Shown piece by piece: positions 13,491 to 26,735 of a stretch of 64,000 nucleotides of DNA. The notes under the pieces are model-generated. The model was not told where the DNA came from. It saw only the letters and a list, made by a program, of their open reading frames with translations, and ran no database searches. Positions within the stretch are counted from its first letter, which is position 1. Each line of letters opens with the position of its first letter. The stretch lies in NCBI GenBank assembly GCA_020226215.1, contig CM035233.1, positions 3,348,001-3,412,000 of the forward strand, given 5' to 3'. The position numbers and the translations under genes are program-made. The stretch comes from Sindora glabra (lineage: Eukaryota > Streptophyta > Magnoliopsida > Fabales > Fabaceae).

Positions 13491-14090
13491 TTCTTGTATA
13501 CTCTAATTATGTCATGTATCATTAGTCATGGCTAATAAGTGAAAGATATTTGTTAACTTATTTGTCCATTTGTTAGTTTTGTAAGGTTTATCTATAATAG
13601 AAATATGATTTCTTAATTTTTAATATCTTGAAAATTAACAAATGTCCTTTATTTTTTGGCCATGACAAAGGAAAAATGGAATAGTTGGAGCATAATAATA
13701 ATTTCTCCTACAAACATTAGAAAAAATTGACATAGCAATGCCATGTCATTTAGGGTTTAACACATCATTATTGCCATGTCACAATTTTTTTTCGTGTTTA
13801 AGGACATCAGAATTTTAATAAAAAATTCCAATATCTATAAATGTAAATAATTATTTGCAACAAGGCATATAACAACGTCCACTAGATGTCAAAAATCCAT
13901 TAAAAATTAGCAATTTTTAATAAATTTTCAATGTCTAAAGATGTCATAAACAAGTTGTTTTGTTATAATTATTATTAATATCTAATCTTTAATGACCATG
14001 CCAATAATTAATTGATTTAATGAAAGTAGAATGAGTGCTAAGAAGTATTAGGTTTAGTAAAAGGTTTTAAATTCAATTATAAGAGTTACC
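13491..14090. other. AT-rich stretch with a short inverted repeat, no gene seen
   Basis: No coding signature. An imperfect inverted repeat lies at about 13721-13793: AAAAAATTGACATAGCAATG on the left and, reading the right arm in reverse complement, AAAAAATTGTGACATGGCAA. It could be a remnant of a small transposon. Confidence 0.5.
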
Positions 14091-16930
14091 TTTGTTGTAA
14101 TACCCCTAAATGATATATTAGAAATGAAATCTCGAAATGCTATAAAAAATTGATTAAGAGAAAGGTAGAATAAGGTAGAAAAAATTTAAAAAGGATTATT
14201 TAGATTTAATAAGAATCAAAATGGATGAGAAAAGTTAAAGAGAAAGAAAAAAATTATTTTAGAGAATTTTAGAGCCTAGGTGAGCTAAAATTCGGTAAAA
14301 TAGGCCAAGATTGTAATAATTTGGCTTGGTTTCTTAAAATTCTCTTTGGACTAACTAAAACTCATCTATTAAGGCCGGAATGTGTTTCTAATAAGCCCAA
14401 ATAGAATCCAAGCACTAATTTGAAATTTGGCCAAAGAATTTTGGGTAAAAGTAGAATTTTAAAAAATTTTGGGGTCAATTGTTATTTTTTAAAAATTTTG
14501 AATTTTGTCCTATTGTTTTTCTATCAATATTGGAAATTTTTAGGTTAAGGAGATCCTAAAAAAATTTTCCTTAACTATTGCAAAATAGCAAGAAAATTAC
14601 AAAAAAATTCCTGGATTTTAGGTTAAATGGCAAAAAAGGCCCATTCTTTAAAAATTTATAGAAAACCCTAGAAATTTTGAGAGAACGTTTTCTATAAATT
14701 TTTAGAGAACTCCATTCAGCTTTTATCCTTTCTCATTTGCATGAAATTTCATCTGCCATAAGAGATTTATTCAAGCTCTTAACATAACTAAATACACAGA
14801 TAAGACCAATTAATCATAAAATTTTAAGTTTTTGCTACTTGTTTGCTTGAATTGCTAAGGAGAAATCATCAAAATTTGGAGATATCATCCTATTTCTCTT
14901 CAAATCAGCAACTTTTTTCATTTAGGAGACAATTTGAAGCTTCAAAATATACAGGTTTAGAGGTGAGTAGCAACTCACTTGATTTCCCATTGAATTTTGA
15001 TTACAAAATTGCCAATATTGCTTTCTAGAATTATGATTTCATGAAACTAGGTGTGTGGCCATGCAATGAAGGCATGGTGCTAAAAACTTGTGTTCTTAAG
15101 TTGTATTTGAAGATATTAGAACAATATTAGCATGAATGAATGATTAAATTACCATTTGTTAAGTCTTGAGTGTAGATGGAATAGAAATAGCTTAGAAATT
15201 GTTTTGCTGATTTAGCTTTTGGAATTCTTGAAAATCCAAAACTAAACCAAGAATTTTAAGGACATACTAGAGAATCTTAAAAATTAAAAACTGCCTATTT
15301 GTTAGTCTCTTATGATGTTAGGATACACATAGGATTTATTAGGAATTTTTAGAAATTTTTAGAAACCTTAACAAGGGACATTTCTACACAAAGGTGCAGC
15401 TCACCTAAAAACAGGATGTGAATAATTTTACTTATATTCTTGAATTAATTTAGTTATTAAATGATAAGTAAAAATTCTAAAAAAAATTCCTAGATACCCT
15501 TATATATGTTGGTTAAAACATAGTAAATTTTTGTGATAATTAGAGCTCATTTTCTTAGTGAATAAATTCATACAATTTTAGAACTCCAGTGCTGCTAGAG
15601 ATTGAAAATGTTTTGGAAAGGCATGATTCACAAATTTTTTGGGTAGGTTATCTTGATTATTTGAGAAATTTTGGAGGTGTTTAGAAGTCATAAAAGGTCT
15701 CTCATTGTAACATACCCTTGCTGCCCTGTTCTGGAATCTGAACATGAATAGTATTATTGAATGAATATTTGTGAAATACACTAAGTATTTGATGCTTAGA
15801 AATACATTATGATGGTATTAGAATATGATTGGAACAATGTGTTGAATTATTATAATTATTTGAATGTTCTTTAAGGGTATAGAGTATAGTGATAGATTAT
15901 ATTGAGTTATGGAATGTTAAATGTATTGAAATTGTGATATATTATAAGAATATGCAATAATTTACACTCTTTAATATTAAATTTAAAATCTATACTTGTT
16001 ACATTAATAAAGGAAAATAAATTAGGATGCTGATGGTTAGTTAGTCTTGACCATACCTTTATTCTGTTGAATTAACATAATTTTGCCTTAATAGGCATGA
16101 AAAGCCTACAAAGGCTCATTTGTGTTACTTGATATGTATGAAGGAGATTGGCCTATAGCTTGCAGCATCCTTTTATATGAAGGAGAGGAGTGGTAAGGGT
16201 TGGAGGAAAAAGGCTAGAGGCGATTGGGATAAGGCCGGACTAAGAGAAATAAGAAGAAACCCCATACCGTACTAGCCATTTTTGATAGTTGAAATAGAAT
16301 AGCATGAATAGGAATAATAATTGGTAGCATGAATTCTTATAATTAAATATTAAAATCCTTAGAATAACAAATGCACATTAAAATGATAGTAGAATGACAT
16401 AAGTAAAATATCTTAAACCCTAAGTTTGAATTAGATATTAAAAATTCTTAGGGAATACAAAATGAGTGCTTGCTTACTGAGTATTTCTATACTCACTCTT
16501 TTGTGTGGTTTTCTTTTATAGATAAGGATCATGGAACTCTTGCTGGTGATTGATATGCACTACATTGGATAAAGATCTCCATGGGTGGGAGAAGTTAATG
16601 TACATATAAAGTTAGTCTGAGAGTCTGTTGTGACTATAAAATTAAAGTAGCTTGTGTGTGTGTGTGTGTGTGTGTATACACACACACACATGAAAATTTC
16701 TTATGTAAGACTTTGTACTATTTTGTATAAAATGAATTTGTAAAAGGTTTTCATTGCACATGCAATATTTATTATTTGATTATGTTTACTTATTGCTTTC
16801 TAAAAGGCATATGAAATCTTAATAAAGTGTAGAAATAGAAGTTAGACTTGTAAGGATATCTGATTAGTTGAATGCTAATTAGGTATCTTTACGCCGGTCA
16901 TGATACCTAAAAATGGATTATGACATTTGT
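14091..16930 (+). mobile_element. Solo LTR of gypsy family 2 (14096-16925) with TSD TTTGT
   Basis: It starts TGTAATACCCC at 14096 and ends GGATTATGACA at 16925, with a perfect 5-bp duplication TTTGT on both sides (14091-14095, 16926-16930). Its end block GTATCTTTACGCCGGTCATGA and its internal GGAGAGGAGTGGTAAGGGTT segment match, in reverse orientation, the solo LTR at 3896-6386. No internal domain remains. Open frames at 14843-15028 and 15578-15781 lie inside the LTR and are not genes. Confidence 0.88.
16653..16690. repeat. (TG)n-TATA-(CA)n palindromic microsatellite
   Basis: A TG tract from 16653 runs into TATA and then a CA tract to 16690. Positions 16663-16690 form a perfect 28-base palindrome centred between 16676 and 16677. 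It lies within the solo LTR. Confidence 0.92.
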
Positions 16931-16979
16931 ATTAGAAAATATAACATATTTCAAAATATTTTTTAGTTTAGGTTATTGT

Positions 16980-19391
16980 TGTCACACCCTTTAAAAAATA
17001 TAAAATAATTTTATGTGAAAATAATGAACCTTTTTTATAGTGGAATATAAGGCAAAATTTTTATGTAAAAAAAAGTGAATTAGTAAAATGATTTATCAAT
17101 CAATAAGGTTTTTATGCTAAATACTTAAGGATATTATAAATAAGTTATAAAGGAAAAATTGATTAAAGATAAGTAAATAAGAATGGAAAAGGTATTAAGA
17201 ATTGTTTTACTATTTTTCCATTAAAGCTTAAGCCTTCTTATATTCCTATTTTTCAAGAACCCTCCTCCATTTTTCTTCTTTTAACAACATTCTTTTTCTT
17301 TTTCTTCTTCTCTCATCCTTTCAAGCAAGGCTTCCATTCTCATCAGCCTTCCATTACTCCTAAATTCAAGGAAGGTAAAGATTCCTACATATCAATCCTT
17401 GTAGCTTTTCTTCTTCATTTCTTTTTTATCTTTGGATGCTAAAAATTCCAAATGGGATGAAGATTTAGAGCCTTAACCATAAAACCTTTGATTTTGATGT
17501 TTAAGAGTAATCAAACTACTATTTTATCTACTTAATACCTTTTCCATATAAAATAATTAACATTCTACTTAAATTCTAATTAAAAATTAGCATTTTATTT
17601 TTTCTTTGGCTTATACAGGGTTTTCTAGCGGATATTTGATGAGATTAGGTTGTAAGCTTTAGATTTAGAGTCTTGCTTATGGTTAAAGTTATATTGAAGT
17701 GGCTATTATGGATTTTGATGGCTTGGTTATGTGATTACACATTAAGAATAAAATTTAAAGATAAATGGTGGTGAATGAAGAGTGAACTTGTAGGAAAAAT
17801 CTACAAAATATGAGAAAATAATTGATTACGTAGTCAACTATGATAAATAGAGTTGTCTTCTAGATTCACAAAGCTAATTATGCCCATTAGATTTGCCTTC
17901 TAGACAAAATAGTCAACTATGTTTGGTAAAGTTGCTTTATAGACTTTCATTAAACACCTATAGTCAATTATATAGTTAGCTATTACTTTATTTCTCTACT
18001 TATTTGTATTATTATTGAAATTTAATGATATCTTGCCTTCATGTGAATATGAAACAAGGATAAACAATTTTAACATGAACATTTAGGTATGAAATGAGTG
18101 TATAAACATGCTTGTTATTATATAAGAAAGAAGATTGGATAAAATTTGATCCTTTTTATGTTAAGTAAAAACTTAATGTTTAATTTTAGTCTCATATATA
18201 AGTTGATGAGCTACCTATGACTTTCATATATGCATATATATATGTACATACATACATACATAAGTATGTTGTGTGAATAATAGTATTACGAAAGTGGAAT
18301 TTAAGCATTTAAGAAAGCAATATTGTTATTATGAATCCTTTACTCATATTTAAACATATGAAAGTTGTTATTTTCATGGAAAAGTGAATGAAGTGTTAAC
18401 TAAGGAGTTTATGTGAAGTTTAAATTATTTTCTAATTGTATAGTAATTAAGGTGTTATTTATTTGTATAAATATGAATGTTGTTACAATACTATAAGCGG
18501 AATGCCAATTGTGGCACTTGATTATACTTGATGTATTAAGTCATGAATGAGTTACGATGATGATGAGATGATGTTTCAATTATTATGGCTTCTTACATCA
18601 AATTTGTGTGCCTGTTTATGAAGGGATAATGATAATCCTAAAAGAATAAGGATAGAGTTTATGAAAGCATAAGAATGACTAAGAATCATAAAAAGGTTTT
18701 CTTAATTGTCATGTTTAAAATTATTTGATTGTTTCAATAATATTAAGTATGATTTGTACATGGACCTATAGATATAATATGGCTACATATGGAATTGAGT
18801 TTCAATTTTGATAATGCCATTTTACTATTAATTGGTGAAATTCATACCATGAATACATGAGTACATAGTCTTAGTGTGACTTGAAAGATTGCCAAGTAAA
18901 GCAAAATTCATTCTATAAAATGTCAAACTAATCTTTTATTGAGGTATGAAAGAGCTTCTTTTGTCCTATAGAGGAAACAATAGATTATTATCTTCTACAA
19001 ACATGGATGATTGAATTTTCTTATTATTTGATTTTAGATTTAAATTTCCCTATGTTTTAGAATGATCAGTCACTAAGCTTAAAAAAAACTCACTCCTTTT
19101 CTTTCTTTTCTTTTCTTTAAGTACTTTCTCCTTCTAAGGTGCCAAATTGCTATTGGATGGGTTAGAAGTAGGTCCACTTGAAAATCTTATCACCAAGTAA
19201 GTATTAAAACTATTAGAATAATACTATATGATAACCTATCAATAGATTTCATACTTGATTTTGAAATTTATATATTCTTTTGAAAGCGAGGTATAATTAT
19301 ATATGAAACATTGCATTAGATGTGTGTTAGTAAAGGCTAGTAAGTTCCCGCCTATAGTGACTCATTACACCAATCACATAACATATGAACA
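16980..19391 (+). mobile_element. Solo-like LTR of gypsy family 1
   Basis: The start, TGTCACACCCTTTAAAAAATAT, parallels the LTR start at 3703, including the following GGAATATAAGGCAAAATTTT and AATTAGTAAAATG stretch. TAGTTGACTA-like words (17820-17980) and an AGGATAA-rich segment (18620-18680) parallel 7040-7390 and 7620-7700. The right end near 19391 is inferred from weak similarity and no target duplication was confirmed. No coding sequence is seen. A (TA)/(CATA) microsatellite lies at 18230-18263. Confidence 0.5.
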
Positions 19392-22300
19392 AGTCATGAT
19401 AATTATTTTGAATAACTATTATATTTATTAATAATTATATGATTATTAAAAATTTTATGTTAGTTAATATTTTAAATAATTATAATTTTATTTTACTTAA
19501 TTATGATATTATCTATTTGTTGTAATAATAAAATCTAACTATTACAAAATAGATTTATCCTTTATTTTAAATTAAAAAAATTTCTTTAAACTTTTTTTAT
19601 CCTTAAAAATATCAATTTTCTATAACTTGTATAACATGATGAAAAACTTGAGTTCTTTACTTGCTCTTGCACTCTTTAGAAATATTCCTCATTCTATAAT
19701 AAGTTTTACTAGATGTTTTATTATAGTTAGTTATTCCTACTCATGATTATGGGTGCTACAATTCAAAAGGTTTGTTATATCATAGGGGATTATTGATAAT
19801 AAAACTTCTACACCTTAAAGGTGAAAATAATCTTTAAGAACAGTGTTAGTGACATGCCTTAAATGAATTTTCACTAACAATCTTAAGGATTATTGCCTAT
19901 GTAAATAAAATTTCATTTTATGAAATATGAATTAATTATTATTTTTATCTTTAGTATTATTTCTATTTCAATTTATTGAATATCATTTTTTTCTCTTTCA
20001 TTTTATTTAAGAACTAATTTTGTTATTTTTTCTTTAATAGGAAAAGAGAAATTAATGAAGATGATAACAATTTCTTATTCGTAACCAAAGCTTTTGATTT
20101 GAATTATGTCTAATGAGCACATGCAAACACTTGAATTATTATATACTCTCTCATTATTACAAAATTTGAATCTCCTTTCTTTAATCTGATAGCTAAGATC
20201 TCATTTCTTCAATTATACAACCAAAAGTAATTTGTCTATCTCTTTTCATTATTAATGGTTGCTCTTTAGGTAAACTTATGGCTTTGATGTGACTCAATGA
20301 TGATTCAATGCCTTTAAAACATTAACCCTAATGCAAAATTGGTCAATGGTCTCACTAATAACTAATATTCATTATTAGGATTTATTATTATCAATGCTTA
20401 AATTAAAATGATGAATTAATTTACTCTACGTTGTTGATGTTGCTACATTCATGTTTTGGTTCCTTTGTAATTGCCTCCTTAACATTGGTTTCAAGCATTA
20501 AAATTAAGCAAAACTCTTATCTTTTAACTATACATGAGAGTATTTTATTGATAGTGTTAATAAGGTAATTTGTGATCTTATGACACTTTACTTTCCCAAT
20601 AAACCTTAAGTTTTTTTTTATTAAAAAAAATACCTCCTTGATGTTATTCAATTAATTTTGTGTGCCTTACCATTTAGGGATCTATAGTTAAATCTAATGC
20701 TTTAATTTGCTAAATATTTTTTATGGAATTCAGTTTGAGTCTGTAGTGATTTTTTAGAAATAATAATATGTACTAGTAATTATTATTACTTTTAGGTAAA
20801 CATAATGCCTTATTATATATTTCTTTACTAAATATCAATGTATCCTATCTTTCCTTAATGATATTATTTTTTTCTAGTGTTATTGTCCAGAAATTTATGT
20901 ACTTTGATATAAAAAAATTTTTATGATAAGTCTTTAGGTGGTATCTTGTACTTAAAAGGAATTTTGGACATTTCCCTAAGCTCATTCTTTTTGATAATTT
21001 ATAAAAGATATTAATTGAACCAAGTGTCTTTATGGGTTCAAGTTTCATCAACTTTAGTTAAGAAGTTTGGATCTTTTATTCTTCTATTTCAATTATTGAC
21101 ATGTATTGGTTACTTTTGGTTAAACGTTTTATGTTTAAGAAAGTTCTTGCAAAACCTGGGCAAAGGGTTAAAAAGGTGCTTTGACATTTAATTGTGACTT
21201 GCACTTTACTAAGGAGGGCATCAAATTTTGGCTACACCCTTTTACAATTTTGCATATTGTTTTACATTTCTACATGTGTACTAATTAATATATAGAGGTA
21301 CATCTAATGCATCATATATCCTATTGAATTAATTCCCACTTTATTAAGTAGATGTAAGCCACGTTTAGGAGGCAACATAAATCTAGTTATTTTATTATGT
21401 ATAATTGTGTATCATATATATTACATGAGTGGGGTCAATCATTGACTCATGAACAATGTTTATTTATGAAAATGTTGTAGTGCATTGTCCCACATTGTAC
21501 ATTTCTTTTAGCTTGTTTATTACTTTTAGAAAGTATCAGCAAATAAGATCATAATTGAATTTTATAAGTTACAAAATTAACTATTTTTCTTGCTACAAAT
21601 TTTATACGGAAGATTCACAAATTTGTGTGAATTTTCCACATGGGATATCTTTTCATTATTATAAATTTTACATCATATAAAGAAAAAATAATGAGAAACT
21701 TATTCATATTTATGAAATTTTTGCAAGAGTTTCAATTTTTTTGGAATATATATATGTATAGAATTATGATTTTCAACGTATATATTTGAAAAATTATGGT
21801 CTTTTAATTTTTTTAAGTTATAAAGGATAAATATTTGAATTTAAATATGCAAAATTATAAGAATGTTTATCTAAAATTATCATTGTTCAAATATGAGAAA
21901 AAAATTGAGATAAATTGTCATTTATATTTTGTAGAATTATTATATATTGAGATACATTTTTTAAGCATATAAGCGGGAAGAACGGAAATTTTATTTTGTT
22001 ATTTTTGGATTACAATATTAATATTTATGTGAATACTGATTTATGGATATTTCAATCCACAAATAAAATATATGTATTTTCTTAATGCCTTAATTATGAA
22101 TATATTAGATTCATAAGATAAATTTTTTTGGTGAAGATTTTGTGATTTGAAAGGCCATTTTGGAAATGAGCTCTTTTTTAGAAATCAAGAATTTGTTAAT
22201 TCTTAATAAGAAGCATTGCAATTATAGTTATGATTTAAAAGCACAATATTTTATTTTTATGAATTTAAGTGCCTTTGAAAAGAAAACTCCTATTTGTGAG

Positions 22301-23947
22301 GAAATTTTCACATGAAATTTCTTGTGACTAATTTATGTCATTTTAATTTGTACAAATTTACATAGTACATGCTATATTTCCTTAACTTCAAAATGAGATG
22401 AAAATTTTTAGTGTGAAAATATGAGAGAAGTTAAAATGATAAAATATTATCATAAAAGCATGATAAATTATTAGTAATTTAAAAAAATGGGTATTTATAT
22501 TGCTTAATCTGATTATGCTCAAATTATTCTCTAATACATTTAATACAATACCTTAAGATAGAATATACCATATTTTGTTAAATTAAGAAATAATAAATTA
22601 ATATTAATGAATTTTTGTGAGGTATCATGATTGATGATATGTTATATTGTGGATTTTTTGTTGTATTAAATATGCATGGATAATAATTGAATCTTTGATT
22701 TAAATGAGATAAATCCACTAATAATTTTGTGTACATCATTAGTGATAATATATGTATTTGGAAATTATCCAAGAAAATACTTGTTATTTCCACTATGAGG
22801 TCAAAATCATTAATTTTAGAAATGGTTGAAAATGTGAATTAAGTGGTTAGCAAACTTCTTAGCAAAAATATATATTATTAACTATAAAATTAATGCCCTT
22901 GGTATATATGTAAGTTATGATTGTCCTTCTTAGCAAAAAGAAAATGCTATGATTGTCCTATCATTATAGAAGATAAAACTTTTAATAGTAAAAATTTAAA
23001 TATTCTATTGAAATTGATGTGAAATGTTTAATTAATCAAAATAAAATTATTTCCTTTGAAATGAATTTGACCAATTCATTTTTTAAAAGGAAACAAAATA
23101 GACATCAAGGGGGAACGAGACATACTAAAGCTAACTTGAAAGTAACATTAATGATAATCTAACATATATGATTAGCATTCCTATAAAGTATATTTATATG
23201 AGTAATAATAAGTCAATGTTAATCCTAAACTGCAAATTATAATGGTGAATTAAGCTCTTAATGAATTTTATATCCTTTAAAGGTGCTATATTTAATTAAT
23301 ATGTACAGTTGATGAAATCAAATATACAAGTGTGGAGTGAGGCCACTTCTATAAGATTTAAGGTAAAATCTTTAGAATACTCATGAATTACTAGACACAC
23401 ACACAACCTATTAGCACTAAATCATGTTGAATAACAAAAACACTATGAAAAACATAATATGATTAGTGAGGCTGCTAGTTCACAATAAGATATTATTAGT
23501 TCATAGAGGTTATAAGCTTCACTGATAACTTTATATGTTATGTCTCATTCTTTTTGGATTTAGTTTATAATTGAAAAGACACCAAATCAATGAATTTACC
23601 CTTATATAATTACAATATTTTTAATTTCTTATACCAATCTTTTGAAATATGTAGGAGATTATTGGAAAATGTTAAAATATTTTAAAATATTTTTTATTTT
23701 TATTTATTATTTTGAATAACTATTATATTTATTGATATTTTTCTAATTATTAAGGATTTTCAATTAGCTTTTATTTTAGTTAATTATATATTTATTTTAA
23801 GTAATTACAATATTATTTAGTTATTGTAATCATACAAACTTAAACTACTACAAAATAGATTTATCTTTTATTTTAAATTTTTCAAAAGAAAATCTTTTAA
23901 ATTTATTTTTTCTTCTTATAAATATCATTTTTTCTACAATGCATATT

Positions 23948-24318
23948 AAGGGTGATGCTTCGTGTCATTCAAGTTAATTTTTTTATTAAATGTGTCAAAA
24001 TAAGACAATTCATTTAATTCTTTAATAATTTCAAACAATAAAATTATTTATTAAATTTAATTACTTATTTTTTTATAAAATAATTTTAATTATTAATAAA
24101 ATACTATTTTAAATTTTTATTATCATTTTTTTAAAATAAGGATTTTATATTTTTATTATATATACCTATTTAAAATTTAATTATTAATTATTTCTCAGAT
24201 AATATTTTTAAAAATTTTAAAATAAATTCTTAAACGAATTGACATGTCAATCCAAACTCATATAAGCATGTCATGTTCGTATCGAATTACTTTGTTATGT
24301 TAAAAATTGCCACTCTTA
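23948..24318. mobile_element. hAT-like non-autonomous element, copy 1
   Basis: This stretch is absent from the left LTR of the host element, where sequence passes directly from TTTTCTATAA to TGTATAACATG. It begins AAGGGTGATGCTTCGTGTC and ends TGCCACTCTT, so the ends are short imperfect inverted repeats of the plant GGGTGGCAA type. A same-orientation relative lies at 53929-54290. A clean target duplication could not be read here. Confidence 0.5.
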
Positions 24319-24439
24319 ACTTATATAACACAATGAAAACTTGTGTTTTCTAATTATTCTTATACTCTTTAGAAATATTCTTCATTCTCTAATAAATTTT
24401 GTTGGATGTTTAATGTATTCTATTATTCCTACTCCTAAT

Positions 24440-25455
24440 TAGGATTAGCTATGAGTCAAGTCAGCTTATAAGTATCTCATAACTTACTTTGAGTTTTAAC
24501 TTAATAAGCTGAGTTCACAAGACAAATGGCAATACATGAGCTAATTTATCTAACTCGTATTTTAAATGAGTTAAGCCTGATCAGATTAAAGCTCAACTCA
24601 TTTGTATTATAACCTAACTTAATCTAAATGCATATATAATTATAATATATATTATATTTTAAAAACTATTTAACAACACTATGTTATAAAATCAAAAATA
24701 ATATATTTTCATTACTAATATATTACTTTACTATTTTTTATAAATATTTTAAGTAAAAAATATAAAAATTAGAGTTACAATGGTTGATAATTTTTTATTT
24801 GTGGATTTATTGCAAAGGAAAATCAAAGAGTAAAAATTTAATAATTAATTATACTTTTACTTTTATAAATTAAATAATTAAATAAGAATCACTTTTCGTT
24901 TTTCACATCTAAATAAGTTTTATAATTGTTTGGATATAAATCACTAAAGTTATGAGCATTAATGAAAGGATTGAAAATTTTAAACCAATTCATCTTTTTT
25001 GTATCTAGTTATGGTTGCAATGTAACTTTATAATTTAAAATAAATAAAAAATAAAAATAAAATAATAAGTAAAACTTTTAATGTTTAACTTTTGTATAAA
25101 GTACGTTATAATGAGTTAAGGGATCATCATTAAATATGCTTTTAAAATATAACTAATAATAATATTAAATTTATCCATTTATATGTTTTACTTTATTTTA
25201 TTAAATTTCTAAAGATATTCAATTTTGTAAAAACTGAGCTATTAAATTATGAGTAAAATACTTCATTTCCATTATTGATCTAAGCTAATAATTTAAGTTA
25301 GGTAGCTTGTGAGCTCAATTCAAATTGAGCTTGAATTGAAAAATTGACTTAAAAATGGAGCTTGAGCTAATTTATGAGCCAGATAAATTTAAAACAAGCT
25401 AAACTTGAGTTAAAATTAATTTAATTTAGTCCGGCTCTACTCATTACTAGCCCTA
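24440..25455. mobile_element. Non-autonomous hAT-like element inserted in an LTR
   Basis: The ends are inverted repeats: TAGGATTAGCTATGAGT at the left and, in reverse complement, TAGGGCTAGTAATGAGT at the right (14 of 17 match). Subterminal GCTTGAGCTC-like words recur near the right end. Flanking octamers CTCCTAAT (24432-24439) and TTCTTGAT (25456-25463) are a plausible decayed 8-bp duplication. The equivalent LTR at 19731-19750 reads straight through (TACTCATGATTATGGG), giving an empty site. No transposase is encoded. Confidence 0.65.
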
Positions 25456-26697
25456 TTCTTGATTGTGGGTGTACATAATTTAAAAAGTTTGTTACATCTT
25501 AGGTGCTACCATACACAAAACCATTATACATAAAAGGATAGAAATAATCTTTAAAAACAATGTCAATAATACACCTCAGATGAACGTTTGCCAATACTTT
25601 ATTGGTAAAGGTGTGGAGATACCTAAGCGTAAAAAATGAAACAAAAAGAATTGTTTAGAAAGTGATAAGTCACATGGCATTTTTTATTCCTTACACTGTA
25701 ACATTTTAAATGGCAATGGTTGAAAGCCACTACTATTACCAGAAAAACCATTGCTAAATAAATTACCAATGGTTTTGATGGCATTACATCTGCAACTATT
25801 GTTTATTCTTTTTAGTAACTTTTTTTAATATAAGCAATAATTTTTGAAATTCTTGCTAAAATTGTTTTAAGCAACAATTTTCATATTTTTTCTAAACACT
25901 ATAATAGTTTTTAAAACCATTGCATTAAATATCTTTAAGCGATGGTTTTCATATTTGTATATGCAACAATGTTCCATGCAATAAGCGATAGTTTTTCAAA
26001 TCATTGCTTAAAGTATATTAAGCAACAATTTGCATATTTTCTTACTTATAGCACTAGTTTTTTTAACTTACAATAACATTTATTTCATGATAATTTTTTA
26101 TGATTTGCAACATTAACAATTTGTACATAATAAATATAAACATAACATTTTATAGAATCTAATGGGATGATTAATTTATCGTTATTGCTACTAATTAGAT
26201 AATGAATTACAAAATATATTCCCCTATCTTTTCATATAAACTTTATTTTTTAATATAAATTTAATAATTTTTCACAAAATGATTTTATTTTAGAACTATT
26301 AATTGAATAATATTTCAATAACATAAATTAAAAATATACAAGCACCAACACATAAATAATTTAAGTCATAATTCTTATTAATAAAATTAAAAGAAAGATT
26401 TTTTTTATAAGAAATCCCATAATAGTTGATTTTAAATTATAAACAAGTATTAAAAGTCATAAATAATGAATTTTGAAACTAGCAAAAAATGATCAGGTAG
26501 TCCTTATCAAATGAAACATCTAAGTCTAATCTAACATTCATATTTCATTCATCAGTTAGATACATCTAAATTGAATTAGAAAGGACTTGGCAGTGAACAA
26601 CAATATGTAAATTTTCATGAAAACTTTATAATTACTATTAACAAAAACTTGAGCAAAAAGGGGGAAAAACTCAATCAATGTTTCATTTGCAAAAATA

Positions 26698-26731
<34 letters not shown>
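26698..26731. repeat. (AAT)n microsatellite
   Basis: About 11 AAT units. Confidence 0.9.

Positions 26732-26735
<4 letters not shown>

Larger units (their letters stand above)
19392..25590 (+). mobile_element. Coding-poor LTR retrotransposon with LTRs near both ends
   Basis: Two related terminal regions are visible. The left one (about 19392-19880) and the right one (about 23660-25590) share ATTTTGAATAACTATTATATTT, ACTACAAAATAGATTTATC, CTCTTTAGAAATATTC and, near the end, GAAATAATCTTTAA. The right copy starts with TATTGGAAAATG after a purine-rich GTAGGAGATT, which resembles a copia-type polypurine tract and LTR start. The roughly 3.8 kb between them shows no gag or pol protein. It is either a non-autonomous (LARD-like) element or an autonomous one decayed beyond recognition. 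The right LTR is expanded by two inserts listed separately. Confidence 0.5.
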
